The notes under the pieces were generated by a model. The model had not been told where the DNA came from, did not search any database, and was given only the letters and a program-made list of their open reading frames with translations. From JBMNNS01 sp050942625 (GTDB taxonomy: Bacteria > Bacillota > Dethiobacteria > DTU022 > UBA8154): a stretch of DNA of 29,592 nt. Shown in pieces: positions 14,929 through 23,469 of this stretch (positions are counted from its first letter, which is position 1; the number at the start of each line of letters is the position of its first letter). Made by a program: the position numbers and the translations under genes. The stretch covers positions 1 to 29,592 of the forward strand of contig JBMNNS010000012.1 of the NCBI GenBank assembly GCA_050942625.1. The letters are read 5' to 3'.

Positions 14929-15408
14929 TTGTTGACCATAAAGAGCAATAGTGAAGAGGAAACGAAAAAAATAGGGAAGATAATCGGAGAAATGGCTAAT
15001 GAAGGTCTGGTGATCGCTTTGAATGGTGAGCTGGGGGCCGGCAAAACAGTTTTTGCTCAGGGGGTTGCCGAAGGGCTATCTGTTTTAGAAACGGTCTCTA
15101 GCCCTACATACGTAATCATGAATATATACCATGGCCGTCTGGAGTTTTATCATTTTGATTTTTATCGCCTCGAGGGGGCGGAAGACCTATTTGACCTGGG
15201 TATAGAGGAATATTTTTATGGGGAAGGGCTTACCCTGATAGAGTGGGCGGGAAAATTTGCTTCTGCCCTGCCTGAAAAAAGGTTGGAAATAAATATCATT
15301 AAAGACGAACAGGATCTGGAAAATAGCCGCATCTTTTATCTTCAGCCCTGCGGATGGCTGGATGGCTTTGAACCCGTTATGGAGGAGTTGAAAAAATGCT
15401 TTTGCTAG
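14929..15408 (+). CDS. tsaE: tRNA t6A synthesis ATPase TsaE
   Basis: TsaE is the ATPase that recycles the TsaB-TsaD complex during formation of threonylcarbamoyladenosine at position 37 of tRNAs reading ANN codons. The 159-residue product has Walker A NGELGAGKT (32-40), the switch-like SSPTYVIMNIYHG, HFDFYRLEG and LTLIEWAGKF, all family hallmarks at usual length. It starts with TTG at 14929 behind GAGGTGAGG. Its end overlaps tsaB by 13 bases, and the order tsaE-tsaB-rimI-tsaD is the common Firmicute arrangement. Confidence 0.94.
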   Translation: MLTIKSNSEEETKKIGKIIGEMANEGLVIALNGELGAGKTVFAQGVAEGLSVLETVSSPTYVIMNIYHGRLEFYHFDFYRLEGAEDLFDLGIEEYFYGEGLTLIEWAGKFASALPEKRLEINIIKDEQDLENSRIFYLQPCGWLDGFEPVMEELKKCFC

Positions 15409-16112
15409 CCCTGGATACCACCACAACGGTTTGCAGCGTTGCTCTTGGGGATGAAAAAAAACTTTTGGCTGAAACCTTTTTAAACGTCAAAAGGACCCAT
15501 TCTCAGCGATTAATGCCTGTTTTAATTTCCCTATTGGAGCATGCCGGCTTAGACAAAAAAGAACTTGAAGGTATTGTGGTGACCACGGGACCGGGATCGT
15601 TTACCGGTATTCGAATCGGCATTGCTACAGCAAGGGGCCTGGCACAAGGATTGGGTATTCCCGTCATTGGTGTAATGACCCTTGATGCCCTTGCCGAAGC
15701 TGCTGCTTTTTTTGAGGGGTTGATTTGCCCAATTCTGGATGCCAGGAGAGACCAGGTTTATGTTGCCCTTTACCGGGGAGGGAAGGAAGGGCTAAAGACA
15801 ATGAAGCCAGTAGCGGCTCTTGCCCTGGAAGAGTTGGTTGCAATGATCGAAAAGTATGAAGGTGAGGTCCTTTTTTTAGGAGATGGTGTAGAAAGTTATG
15901 GGAAGGTATTAAGGAATATTTTTAAAGAGCGTTACTCAGAAATGCCCTCGCCTTTGTTATTCAACAGGGCCTCTTTTGTTTTACAAAGGGGTATTAAAAT
16001 TTGGCAGGAGTGTGGGCCGTCCCCCCTCTACCATTTAAAACCTTTTTATATCCGCCCCCCGGAAGCAGTTAGGCGCCTACAGCAAATAAAGCAGGGGAGA
16101 GTGTCTGGTTGA
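15396..16112 (+). CDS. tsaB: tRNA threonylcarbamoyladenosine complex subunit TsaB
   Basis: TsaB is the inactive TsaD paralogue that dimerises with TsaD as the platform of the t6A complex. The 238-residue product begins LLALDTTTTVCSVALGD and has the family block VVTTGPGSFTGIRIGIATARGL and ICPILDARRDQVYVALY. It lacks the HxxxH metal site of TsaD, as expected. ATG 15396 follows GGAGGAG inside the end of tsaE, so translation is coupled. The stop overlaps the next gene by 4 bases. Confidence 0.94.
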   Translation: MLLLALDTTTTVCSVALGDEKKLLAETFLNVKRTHSQRLMPVLISLLEHAGLDKKELEGIVVTTGPGSFTGIRIGIATARGLAQGLGIPVIGVMTLDALAEAAAFFEGLICPILDARRDQVYVALYRGGKEGLKTMKPVAALALEELVAMIEKYEGEVLFLGDGVESYGKVLRNIFKERYSEMPSPLLFNRASFVLQRGIKIWQECGPSPLYHLKPFYIRPPEAVRRLQQIKQGRVSG

Positions 16113-16549
16113 AAGTTAGAGTTGTACCAATGTCTGAGGAACATCTTGATGGGGTACTGGCGATCGAACAGGTTTCTTTCCCTTTTCCCTGGACAAGAGA
16201 ATCCTTCCTAAAGGAGCTTGACAATCAGTATGCCTGCTATCTTGTAGCATGTTCGGAAGAGGGAGTAATTGGTTATGCTGGCATTTGGTTGCTTTTTGAA
16301 GAAGCGCATATTACTACTCTTGCTGTTAAACCTTCATGCCGCCGACAGGGTGTGGCCAGTCTATTGATGTTTAACCTGTTTAAAAAGGCGTTTTTTAATG
16401 GTGCGCTGCACATCTTTTTGGAAGTTAGAATTTCCAACCAGGAAGCAAGGAACCTTTATGAAAAATTTTGCTTTGAAACTATCGGAAAACGTAAAAACTA
16501 TTACCGGGATGAAGATGCACTGGTTATGTTTTGCAACCTGGATAATTAA
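16109..16549 (+). CDS. rimI: Ribosomal protein bS18 N-acetyltransferase RimI
   Basis: The product is a 146-residue GNAT-family enzyme expected to acetylate the N-terminal alanine of ribosomal protein S18 using acetyl-CoA. Seen are PFPWTRESFLKEL near the N-terminus, the acetyl-CoA pyrophosphate loop RRQGVASLLM (about 78-87), and the C-terminal EVRISNQEARNLYEKFCFE. It starts with TTG 16109, with GGGGAGAG upstream and a TTGA overlap with the tsaB stop. Position between tsaB and tsaD supports RimI over other GNAT proteins. Confidence 0.9.
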   Translation: MKVRVVPMSEEHLDGVLAIEQVSFPFPWTRESFLKELDNQYACYLVACSEEGVIGYAGIWLLFEEAHITTLAVKPSCRRQGVASLLMFNLFKKAFFNGALHIFLEVRISNQEARNLYEKFCFETIGKRKNYYRDEDALVMFCNLDN

Positions 16550-16572
16550 TCCTTGAGGTAGGTGATCTGTTA

Positions 16573-17601
16573 ATGTCACGTAAAACGTTAATATTGGGGG
16601 TGGAGACGAGCTGTGACGATACTTCTGCAGCGGTAGTCTTAAACGGCCGAAGTGTTTTAAGTAATGTAGTTTCCTCACAGGATCAGCTACACCTTCGCTT
16701 TGGCGGTATTGTACCTGAAATAGCTTCCCGGCGTCACCTGGAAATTATAAATCCCGTTATTGATGAAGCTCTTGCCAGGGCAGGGGTAACCTTTGCGGAA
16801 CTTGATGGAATAGCTGTTACCCACGGGCCGGGGTTAGTAGGTTCTTTACTTGTAGGGGTATCCACCGCCAAAGCTCTTGCCTTTGCACTAGGATTGCCGC
16901 TGATAGCAGTTAATCACCTTGAGGGTCACCTTTATGCCAATTTTTTAACTGGTGCCAATATTATTTTCCCATTTTTATGTTTGATTGTTTCTGGAGGACA
17001 TACATCCTTGCTTTATATGCAGGAACACGGACAGGCTGAAATTATTGGAAAGACGAGGGATGACGCCGCCGGGGAGGTTTTTGACAAGGTGGCACGTGCA
17101 CTGGGTCTTGGTTTTCCAGGCGGGCCTATTATTGATCAGCTTGCCAGGCAAGGGGAACCCTCCACTTTTTCCTTCCCCCGTGCCTTGATGACCGCCGAAG
17201 GTGGGCTTGATTTTAGTTTTAGTGGGGTGAAAACCGCTGTATTAAACTGTATACAAAGGGAGCATGAAAAAGGAAAAATACTAAATGAAGCCGATCTGGC
17301 CGCTTCTTTTCAGGAGGCTGTGGTTGATGCCCTGGTAGAGAAATCAGCATTAGCTGTAGAAGAAAAAAAGGTGAAACAGTTTCTTTTGGCCGGGGGGGTT
17401 GCAGCTAATAGTGAATTGAGAAAAAAGCTGCGCCTGAGGTTAGAATCCCTGGATAGCGAACTGGAGGTTCTTTATCCTCCTGTAGAACTATGTACCGACA
17501 ACGGTGCCATGATAGGCGCTGCGGGATATTATTACCTTAGACAGAACCGTCTGGCAAACCAGGATTTAAATGCCATACCCAATTTAGGGTTTGGAGGATA
17601 A
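16573..17601 (+). CDS. tsaD: tRNA N6-adenosine threonylcarbamoyltransferase TsaD
   Basis: TsaD transfers the threonylcarbamoyl group to A37 of ANN-decoding tRNAs. The 342-residue product has ILGVETSCDDTSAAVV (7-22), GGIVPEIASRRHLE, the metal-binding pair H115 and H119 in NHLEGHLYAN, the block SGGHTSLL, FDKVARALGLGFPGGP and the late aspartate in LCTDNGAMIGAAG. Length and all motifs are normal. ATG 16573 follows GAGGTAGGTGA, 23 bases after rimI. It was formerly called gcp. It ends the operon; a DnaA-box cluster lies immediately downstream. Confidence 0.95.
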   Translation: MSRKTLILGVETSCDDTSAAVVLNGRSVLSNVVSSQDQLHLRFGGIVPEIASRRHLEIINPVIDEALARAGVTFAELDGIAVTHGPGLVGSLLVGVSTAKALAFALGLPLIAVNHLEGHLYANFLTGANIIFPFLCLIVSGGHTSLLYMQEHGQAEIIGKTRDDAAGEVFDKVARALGLGFPGGPIIDQLARQGEPSTFSFPRALMTAEGGLDFSFSGVKTAVLNCIQREHEKGKILNEADLAASFQEAVVDALVEKSALAVEEKKVKQFLLAGGVAANSELRKKLRLRLESLDSELEVLYPPVELCTDNGAMIGAAGYYYLRQNRLANQDLNAIPNLGFGG

Positions 17602-17682
17602 TATTGACGATGAACCTCTTATTATGTAAATAAACAAATACTTTTGGAGGCGATATTTGCCTGTTTTTTATACCTGAGATTG

Positions 17683-17766
17683 TTTTCCACAAAACAATCC
17701 ACATTACTCACAGAGTTATCCATAGGCAAACCCCCCTCTATGGGTAATGCAGGGACTTTATCCACA
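17683..17766 (+). promoter_or_regulatory. DnaA-box cluster between tsaD and murC
   Basis: Nine-mers close to TTATNCACA lie on the same strand: TTTTCCACA (17683-17691), CAATCCACA (17695-17703, two mismatches), TTACTCACA (17704-17712, one), TTATCCATA (17716-17724, one) and a perfect TTATCCACA (17758-17766). The first four are spaced 12, 9 and 12 bases. The 353-base gap between tsaD and murC contains no supported gene. Downstream, 17853-17870 has a TATAAT without a clear -35, then a purine-rich leader with GGTTTTAAACC. Confidence 0.65.
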
Positions 17767-17972
17767 GTTTCTACATTTGGGTTACATAAAAATGCTGGTT
17801 CCCGCATCTTAAGCAAGATCTATTTGCACGGTATTTTCATGGATCAGAATGTTTAGGAGTATAATATAAGTAAGTGGCAAGAAGCTGGAGACAAGATACA
17901 GAAAGAAGGAGACAGAAGAAGGCAGGCAGGTTTTAAACCGGCCAAACAAAAAGCTTGAAAGAAGGATTCCAT

Positions 17973-19355
17973 TTGTCAACGCTAAATGATTTAAGGAAAG
18001 TTCACTTTATTGGTATTGGTGGTTATGGGATGAGTGCATTGGCTCTTATCCTTCTGCAAGCCGGTTTTGATGTTAGAGGCTCGGATCTTAACCCTTCCAA
18101 GCTGGTGGAAATTTTAAAAAAATCAGGGGCAAAGGTTTTTATTGGGCACAGGGAGGAACAGTTAGGAGATGCTGAACTCGTGGTTTACTCTACAGCCATT
18201 CCTGCTGACAACCCCGAGCTGAAGGCTGCCGAAAAGCTGGGTTTACCCCTTTGGCACCGCTCGGAACTTCTCGCCTTCGTTTTAAACCGGGGGCATGGTA
18301 TAGCCATAGCGGGGACCCATGGGAAAACGACTACTACTGCCATGCTTTCCCTGATTCTTGAAAAGGCGGGGGTAGATCCTACTGCCATTATTGGCGGTGA
18401 GGTTCCTTTTTTTGGAGGGAATGCCAGACTTGGTAAAAGTGAATACATAGTAGCAGAAGCCTGTGAGAGCGACCATTCTTTTCTGAGATACAAACCTTAT
18501 CTTGCCCTTGTTACAAATATTGAAGCTGACCACCTGGAACACTATGACGGTGACTTTAATAAAATGGTCGAAACTTATCGTATCTTTATCAATAATGTGA
18601 AAGAAGGGGGGACAGCTGTTGTTTGCGGTGATGATCCCATCCTTAGTGAGCTGCGGCTGGAACTGTGTCACCGGATAAAAACCTATGGTTTGGGGCCAGA
18701 AAATGAGATCAGAGGGGAAAGGGTGGAATTGCAGGGGCTGGCTTCCCGTTTCCAGGTCTGGCAAAAGGATCAGTTTTTGGGGGAAGTAGTACTAAAAGTG
18801 CCTGGTTTGTATAATGTGCTCAATGCCCTTGGTGCTATTGCAGTAGCTTTATTGCTGGGAATAAAATTTAGTATTATTAAAAAGGCGCTCCTAACCTTCA
18901 CAGGGGCAAAGCGTCGCTTTGAATGCATTGGTGAAATTGGAGGCATAGTGGTAATTGATGATTATGCCCACCATCCCACAGAGGTTAAAGCTACCCTGGA
19001 GGCAGCACGAAAAAGTGGGAAACGCCTTATTTGCATTTTTCAGCCTCACCGTTATACACGCACCAAATATCTATGGAAAGACTTTTTAGAAGCTTTTGAC
19101 GAGGCTGACATTCTCATACTAGACAGTATTTATAGTGCCGGGGAGGCTTCAATCCCTAACATTAATTCCTTCAAACTTGGTTTGGAGATCAGGGAAAGGG
19201 GTCATAAAGAGGTCCATGTTATACCTAAACAGGAGGAGATTATCCACTTTTTGGAGAATACTGCCAGACCCGGAGACATGATCATTACCATGGGGGCCGG
19301 TGACATCTGGAAAGTTAGCACAAACTTTTACCAAAGGGTGCTATCCACAGCGTAA
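17973..19355 (+). CDS. murC: UDP-N-acetylmuramate--L-alanine ligase
   Basis: MurC adds the first amino acid of the peptidoglycan stem peptide, using ATP, in the cytoplasm. The 460-residue product has the N-terminal UDP-binding loop HFIGIGGYGMSALA (11-24), VVYSTAIP, the ATP loop GTHGKTTTTAML (114-125), EACESDHSFL, VTNIEADHLEHY and, in the C-terminal domain, VIDDYAHHPTEV and FQPHRYTRTK. I start at TTG 17973, six bases after AAAGAAGGA; a TTG 18 bases earlier lacks such a site. It is separate from any division and wall cluster in this window. It likely has its own promoter in the preceding gap. Confidence 0.93.
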   Translation: MSTLNDLRKVHFIGIGGYGMSALALILLQAGFDVRGSDLNPSKLVEILKKSGAKVFIGHREEQLGDAELVVYSTAIPADNPELKAAEKLGLPLWHRSELLAFVLNRGHGIAIAGTHGKTTTTAMLSLILEKAGVDPTAIIGGEVPFFGGNARLGKSEYIVAEACESDHSFLRYKPYLALVTNIEADHLEHYDGDFNKMVETYRIFINNVKEGGTAVVCGDDPILSELRLELCHRIKTYGLGPENEIRGERVELQGLASRFQVWQKDQFLGEVVLKVPGLYNVLNALGAIAVALLLGIKFSIIKKALLTFTGAKRRFECIGEIGGIVVIDDYAHHPTEVKATLEAARKSGKRLICIFQPHRYTRTKYLWKDFLEAFDEADILILDSIYSAGEASIPNINSFKLGLEIRERGHKEVHVIPKQEEIIHFLENTARPGDMIITMGAGDIWKVSTNFYQRVLSTA

Positions 19356-19425
19356 GATTTTGACAGGTATTTAACAGGTATATTTTACGGCGAAACATCC
19401 AGGGCCACTAAGGGGTGAAAGCAAC

Positions 19426-20178
19426 TTGGGTTTTTTGATTGCTTTGCAATTTTTAACAAGAATTCCAGTAACAATTAACACAACCCTTGAGGAAAATGTT
19501 TTGGCCCGTTCCATGATCTATTATCCGTTGGTGGGGCTGTTCATTGGGGGGCTAACAGCGTTGGTGCAGCTCCTTTTTTCTTTTGTTTTTTCTGCCCCCG
19601 TAGCAGATCTGGCTGCTATAGTGTTCCTCGTTTCTATTACGGGTAATTTGCATTTAGATGGCTTAATGGATACAGCAGATGGCCTTTTAAGTGGCAAGCC
19701 GCGGGAAGAGGCCCTGAGAATCATGCGTGACAGTCGGGTTGGCTCGCATGGGGTAATAGTCGGTTTCCTAATACTTTTGGCCAAGTATGTTCTATTAACC
19801 CAGATTCCTTCCTCCGGTAAACCCTTAGCGCTGTTATTGATGCCCCTTTTTGGACGCTGGTCCCTTGTTTATGCTGCTGCTCTATTTCCCTATCTTAGAA
19901 AGGGACAAGGAGCCGGTTCTTTTACCCAAAACGTGGGCAAACGTGAACTTCTTTTGGCTTCAGCTATTACATTTGGTGTTTATGCCCTGGTGCCCATTTT
20001 ATTATTGCCCCCGACGAAAAACTTGCTACTGCCACCGGCCATCTTAGCTGGTACAGCAGCTTTTGGTTCATATATTTATAAAAAGTTGGGCGGCATGACG
20101 GGGGATACCATGGGAGCCATGAATGAATTTACAGAAGTGCTTTTCCTGCTTATATCCTTTCCGCTGTTATTTAAGTAA
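19426..20178 (+). CDS. cobS: Adenosylcobinamide-GDP ribazoletransferase (cobalamin-5'-phosphate synthase)
   Basis: CobS is the membrane enzyme that joins adenosylcobinamide-GDP to alpha-ribazole or its phosphate in the last part of cobalamin assembly. The 250-residue hydrophobic product begins FLIALQFLTRIPV and has the metal-binding motif GNLHLDGLMDTADGLLSG (73-90), then MRDSRVGSHGV and GGMTGDTMGAMNE near the C-terminus, all diagnostic. It starts with TTG 19426 behind AAGGGGTGA. No other cobalamin gene is in the window, and no cobalamin riboswitch is seen in the short upstream gap. Confidence 0.92.
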   Translation: MGFLIALQFLTRIPVTINTTLEENVLARSMIYYPLVGLFIGGLTALVQLLFSFVFSAPVADLAAIVFLVSITGNLHLDGLMDTADGLLSGKPREEALRIMRDSRVGSHGVIVGFLILLAKYVLLTQIPSSGKPLALLLMPLFGRWSLVYAAALFPYLRKGQGAGSFTQNVGKRELLLASAITFGVYALVPILLLPPTKNLLLPPAILAGTAAFGSYIYKKLGGMTGDTMGAMNEFTEVLFLLISFPLLFK

Positions 20179-20242
20179 ATTGCAAATATCTATATTTTGT
20201 CAACCCGGATCCCAGGACTCCTTCCTAATTATTATCTATTAT

Positions 20243-20272
20243 CCCCATTTTTTCGAAGATTTAAAAACGGGG
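20243..20272 (+). terminator. Hairpin after cobS, possible terminator
   Basis: CCCCATTTTT pairs with AAAAACGGGG (one A-C mismatch). Only three T follow, so termination is uncertain. Partly complementary AT-rich flanks extend the fold. Confidence 0.4.
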
Positions 20273-20327
20273 TTTAAGGAAATAATAAGGCTTAAACAGA
20301 ATACTACCGGGAAGGAGTTGTTTTTTT

Positions 20328-22832
20328 TTGAAGGCAGTAATTATGGCAGGAGGAGAAGGCTCTAGGTTACGCCCCTTAACTTGTGATCGCCCCAAACCAA
20401 TGGTTCCAATATGTGATAAGCCAATGATGGAATATATTGTAGAATTGTTGCTGGAACACAATGTCAGAGATCTGGCTGTCACATTGCAGTACCTTCCGGA
20501 AAAGATTAAAGATTACTTCGGCAACGGGGAAGATTTCAATGTTAATTTTGTTTATTTCTTGGAGGATGAACCTTTGGGAACTGCCGGAAGTGTAAAAAAT
20601 GCCTCCTCTTTTTTAGATGAAACCTTTCTAGTGATCAGCGGCGACTGTCTAACAGATATAAACTTAACAGAAGCCATGGAGTTCCACCGTCGAAACAAAG
20701 CACTGGCTACTATTGTGCTAACGCCCCAGGAAAACCCCCTCGAATATGGTATCGTCATAACAGATGAAAAGGGTAAGATTACTCGCTTTTTAGAAAAGCC
20801 CCGCTGGGGCGAGGTTTTTAGTGACACTGTTAATACCGGTATCTATATTCTGGAGCCGGAAGTTTTGGATTATGTTCCCGCCGGGAAAAAATTTGACTTT
20901 AGCAAGGATCTTTTTCCCCTGCTGATGAAAAATGATCAGCCACTTTTTGGCTGTGTGCTTTCAGGTTACTGGTGCGACATCGGTTCTATTGAACAGTACC
21001 GGCAGGCTCACTATGATATTTTGGAAAGAAAGGTTAAGTTACGCCTCAATGCTCCTGAGAAAGAAAAGGGAATCTGGTTGGGGGAAGGTGTAGAAATACA
21101 TAAGGAAGCCATTTTACAGCCTCCCTTGTATATTGGTCGCAATACGAGGATTGGCGCAAAGGCCCACCTGGGATCCCATACCTGCCTTGGTGCCTATAAC
21201 CGTATTGGGGAAAGGGCTACCATAAAAAAGGGTATTTCCTGGTCCTATGTGCATGTCGGAAAGGGGGCAGTAATCCGGGGAGGTGTGCTGGCAAACAAGG
21301 TGCGCTTGGAAGCAGAGGGGGGTATGTATGAAGGATCTGTTGCTGGAGACGATGGCATTATAGGAAATAAAGCCATTATCAAACCTGATATTAAAATATG
21401 GCCCTGTAAAGTGGTGGAAAGCGGGGCAATAGTGCGTGACAACCTGATCTGGAGCAAGCGGGCTAATTGTTCCTTGTTTGGGCAAAACGGTATAGTAGGG
21501 GAACTAAATGTTTGTCTTACCCCTGACAATATGATGAGGCTAGGTTCCGCTTTTGCTTTTGTCCAGGGCCCTAATGCACGTCTGGTGATCGGCAGCGATA
21601 CCTGGAAGCCTTCTAAGCTATTAAAACAGGCTTTCATTGTTGGGTTACTTGCCGGGGGAGCTGAAGTGATCGACATAGGTTTTGCTCCCGCTCCGGCTGT
21701 CCGGCTGGCTGTTGCGGATCTACAGGCCGGGGGTAGCATTTATATCCATGCCTCCTCAAAAAATGGGGAAAGTAGAATACATTTCTTTGACAAGGAGGGT
21801 CTCAACATCCCCCAGGCTTTAGAACGCAAAATAGAACAAGTCTACTGGAGAGACGACTTTACCCGTGCCGATAAGGATAGGTTGGGTGTTCTTAGGACGA
21901 TTGAAGGTTATGACAACATTTACAAGGAAATACTTTTAAAGAATATTGCCATCGAAAAGATTAAAAATGCAGCCTTTTCACTCTTGTTGGTTAACCCCTC
22001 TCTTTATATGCAAACTTTTTTGCTTCCCGTCCTGCAAAATTTGAATTTTAAAGTTATGGTCTGGCATCCCGTTAACGAAGGAGAAGCCTTTGAAGATAAT
22101 CTTTCTTTGCAACGGAAGGATATTACTCAAGAAATGGTTAACCGTGATTTTGATCTTGGTTTTTGGTTATCCCCCAGTGCTGAAGATCTTATCCTCTTTG
22201 ATGAGAAAGGAAGAGAAATATCAAAGGACCACTATCAGGCGCTGCTTACCTTGCTGGCTTTTAAATCAGGCCGCTTTACAAAGTTAGCTATGCCACTTTC
22301 TGCTTCCTGGGTCCATGAGTATCTGGCCAGGGAGAACAAGGGAAGTATTTTGCGTAGCAAGACCTCTACACGCCACCTTCAAGAAAAAATAAAGGAAATC
22401 AATAAAACAAGACAAAACCTTTACTATCCTCCTGATTATCTGCAAGTTGATTGCTTGGCCGGTCTTTTAAAGATTATAGAATACCTTGCTGAAAATAAAA
22501 AGAAAACATTATCGGAATTAATTAAAGAAATACCACAGATCAACATACGTCAGAAGGAAATATTTTGTCCTTGGGATCAAAAGGGGATGGTAATGAGACG
22601 CCTTACCCAGGAGGCCCCCAATCATGCTGTAAGGGTAGAAATGTCCGATGGTATAAAAGCATACCATCCAGAAGGGTGGGCATTGGTGCTTCCCGATCCT
22701 GAAAAACCATCCTACCAAATTTACGGCGAGGGTTTTACTGCAGAAATAGCAGAATCTCTTACTGACTTCTATGCTGACAGGGTAAAGGCTTTGCAGGAAG
22801 GGCAAGGGAAAGAAGAAAGGGGATTGAAGTAA
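20328..22832 (+). CDS. Nucleotidyltransferase / left-handed beta-helix / phosphomannomutase-like fusion
   Basis: The 834-residue product has three parts. Residues 1-235 are a sugar-phosphate nucleotidyltransferase with MAGGEGSRLRPLTCDRPKPM, DEPLGTAGSV and GDCLTDIN, likely making a GDP- or other NDP-sugar. Residues about 255-380 are hexapeptide repeats (IGRNTRIGAKAHLG). Residues about 385-820 follow the phosphomannomutase/phosphoglucomutase fold. In the mutase the phosphoserine loop reads HASSKNGE (474-481), keeping a serine. The metal loop, normally DGDADR, reads SPSAED (615-620), so mutase activity is doubtful. It starts with TTG 20328 behind AAGGAG. Related fusions are usually annotated mannose-1-phosphate guanylyltransferase; the exact sugar is not shown. 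Confidence 0.85.
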   Translation: MKAVIMAGGEGSRLRPLTCDRPKPMVPICDKPMMEYIVELLLEHNVRDLAVTLQYLPEKIKDYFGNGEDFNVNFVYFLEDEPLGTAGSVKNASSFLDETFLVISGDCLTDINLTEAMEFHRRNKALATIVLTPQENPLEYGIVITDEKGKITRFLEKPRWGEVFSDTVNTGIYILEPEVLDYVPAGKKFDFSKDLFPLLMKNDQPLFGCVLSGYWCDIGSIEQYRQAHYDILERKVKLRLNAPEKEKGIWLGEGVEIHKEAILQPPLYIGRNTRIGAKAHLGSHTCLGAYNRIGERATIKKGISWSYVHVGKGAVIRGGVLANKVRLEAEGGMYEGSVAGDDGIIGNKAIIKPDIKIWPCKVVESGAIVRDNLIWSKRANCSLFGQNGIVGELNVCLTPDNMMRLGSAFAFVQGPNARLVIGSDTWKPSKLLKQAFIVGLLAGGAEVIDIGFAPAPAVRLAVADLQAGGSIYIHASSKNGESRIHFFDKEGLNIPQALERKIEQVYWRDDFTRADKDRLGVLRTIEGYDNIYKEILLKNIAIEKIKNAAFSLLLVNPSLYMQTFLLPVLQNLNFKVMVWHPVNEGEAFEDNLSLQRKDITQEMVNRDFDLGFWLSPSAEDLILFDEKGREISKDHYQALLTLLAFKSGRFTKLAMPLSASWVHEYLARENKGSILRSKTSTRHLQEKIKEINKTRQNLYYPPDYLQVDCLAGLLKIIEYLAENKKKTLSELIKEIPQINIRQKEIFCPWDQKGMVMRRLTQEAPNHAVRVEMSDGIKAYHPEGWALVLPDPEKPSYQIYGEGFTAEIAESLTDFYADRVKALQEGQGKEERGLK

Positions 22833-22923
22833 ACATTAAAACAAGGTAGAATAAATAAGCCAGGTAGATCCCAACAAGAAAGCTAAAAGAAGACCGGGAA
22901 CAAGATGAAGGTGGGAAGGTCGT

Positions 22924-23457
22924 TTGTTTAAAAGGATAATTGGCAGGCTAAACTTTTTCCCTAAGTACCAGCACCTTAAAGAGCGTTTCTATAAAACCAT
23001 TGAACAACAGCTTTTTGAAATTAAAGAAAAACCCCAAAAAGTTGTATTTGGATGTGTCCTGGGGATCGTGATCAATTTCATTCCCACGCTGGGTGTTGGT
23101 TTTATAATAGCCTTTTTCCTGGCAAAATTGTTCAGGATAAACCCGGCCAGTGCTTTGATAACCAGCCTGGTAACAGGTCCTTTAGTGCCCGTGATGTACG
23201 CACTCAACTTTCTTACAGGCAGCAGTATTTTGGCCTCCTCCACTGGAATGGACAGCTTTGTAGATTTTATTATAGAGCAATATTCTATGATTTTGAAGGT
23301 GGGAAGCATCCAGGATCAAATATTAAACTCTTTGAGTCTGTTTGGTTCCACCTTTATGGTAGGTGCAGTGGTTAACTCCGTTATCTTTGGTGCTGCTACC
23401 TATTTTATTGTTAAATTAATATTAAGGAAAATTATTTTCGAGCATAATAAAAAATAA
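22924..23457 (+). CDS. DUF2062 membrane protein
   Basis: The 177-residue product matches the DUF2062 pattern. A short basic N-terminus is followed by EKPQKVVFGCVLGIVINFIPTLG, then FFLAKLFRINPASALITSL with TGPLVPVMYALNF, and a C-terminal membrane span (about 145-168). Three or four membrane segments are predicted. The family is found near sugar and envelope genes, but its activity is unknown. It starts with TTG 22924 behind AAGGTGGGAAGG, 91 bases after the sugar nucleotide gene and 12 bases before the radical-SAM gene, so the three may be co-transcribed. Confidence 0.78.
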   Translation: MFKRIIGRLNFFPKYQHLKERFYKTIEQQLFEIKEKPQKVVFGCVLGIVINFIPTLGVGFIIAFFLAKLFRINPASALITSLVTGPLVPVMYALNFLTGSSILASSTGMDSFVDFIIEQYSMILKVGSIQDQILNSLSLFGSTFMVGAVVNSVIFGAATYFIVKLILRKIIFEHNKK

Positions 23458-23469
23458 AAGTGGGGAAAA

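Noticed and set aside
17683..17766. The chromosomal origin oriC itself
   Set aside because: No dnaA, dnaN, rpmH or gyrase genes are nearby and no clear AT-rich unwinding element accompanies the boxes.
17622..17856. Two small overlapping open frames on opposite strands in the tsaD-murC gap
   Set aside because: Neither has a ribosome site or recognisable protein; the sequence is better explained by DnaA boxes and a leader.
21114..21739. Two long minus-strand open frames
   Set aside because: They run antisense to the hexapeptide-repeat and mutase parts of the fusion gene, whose sequence is clearly coding.
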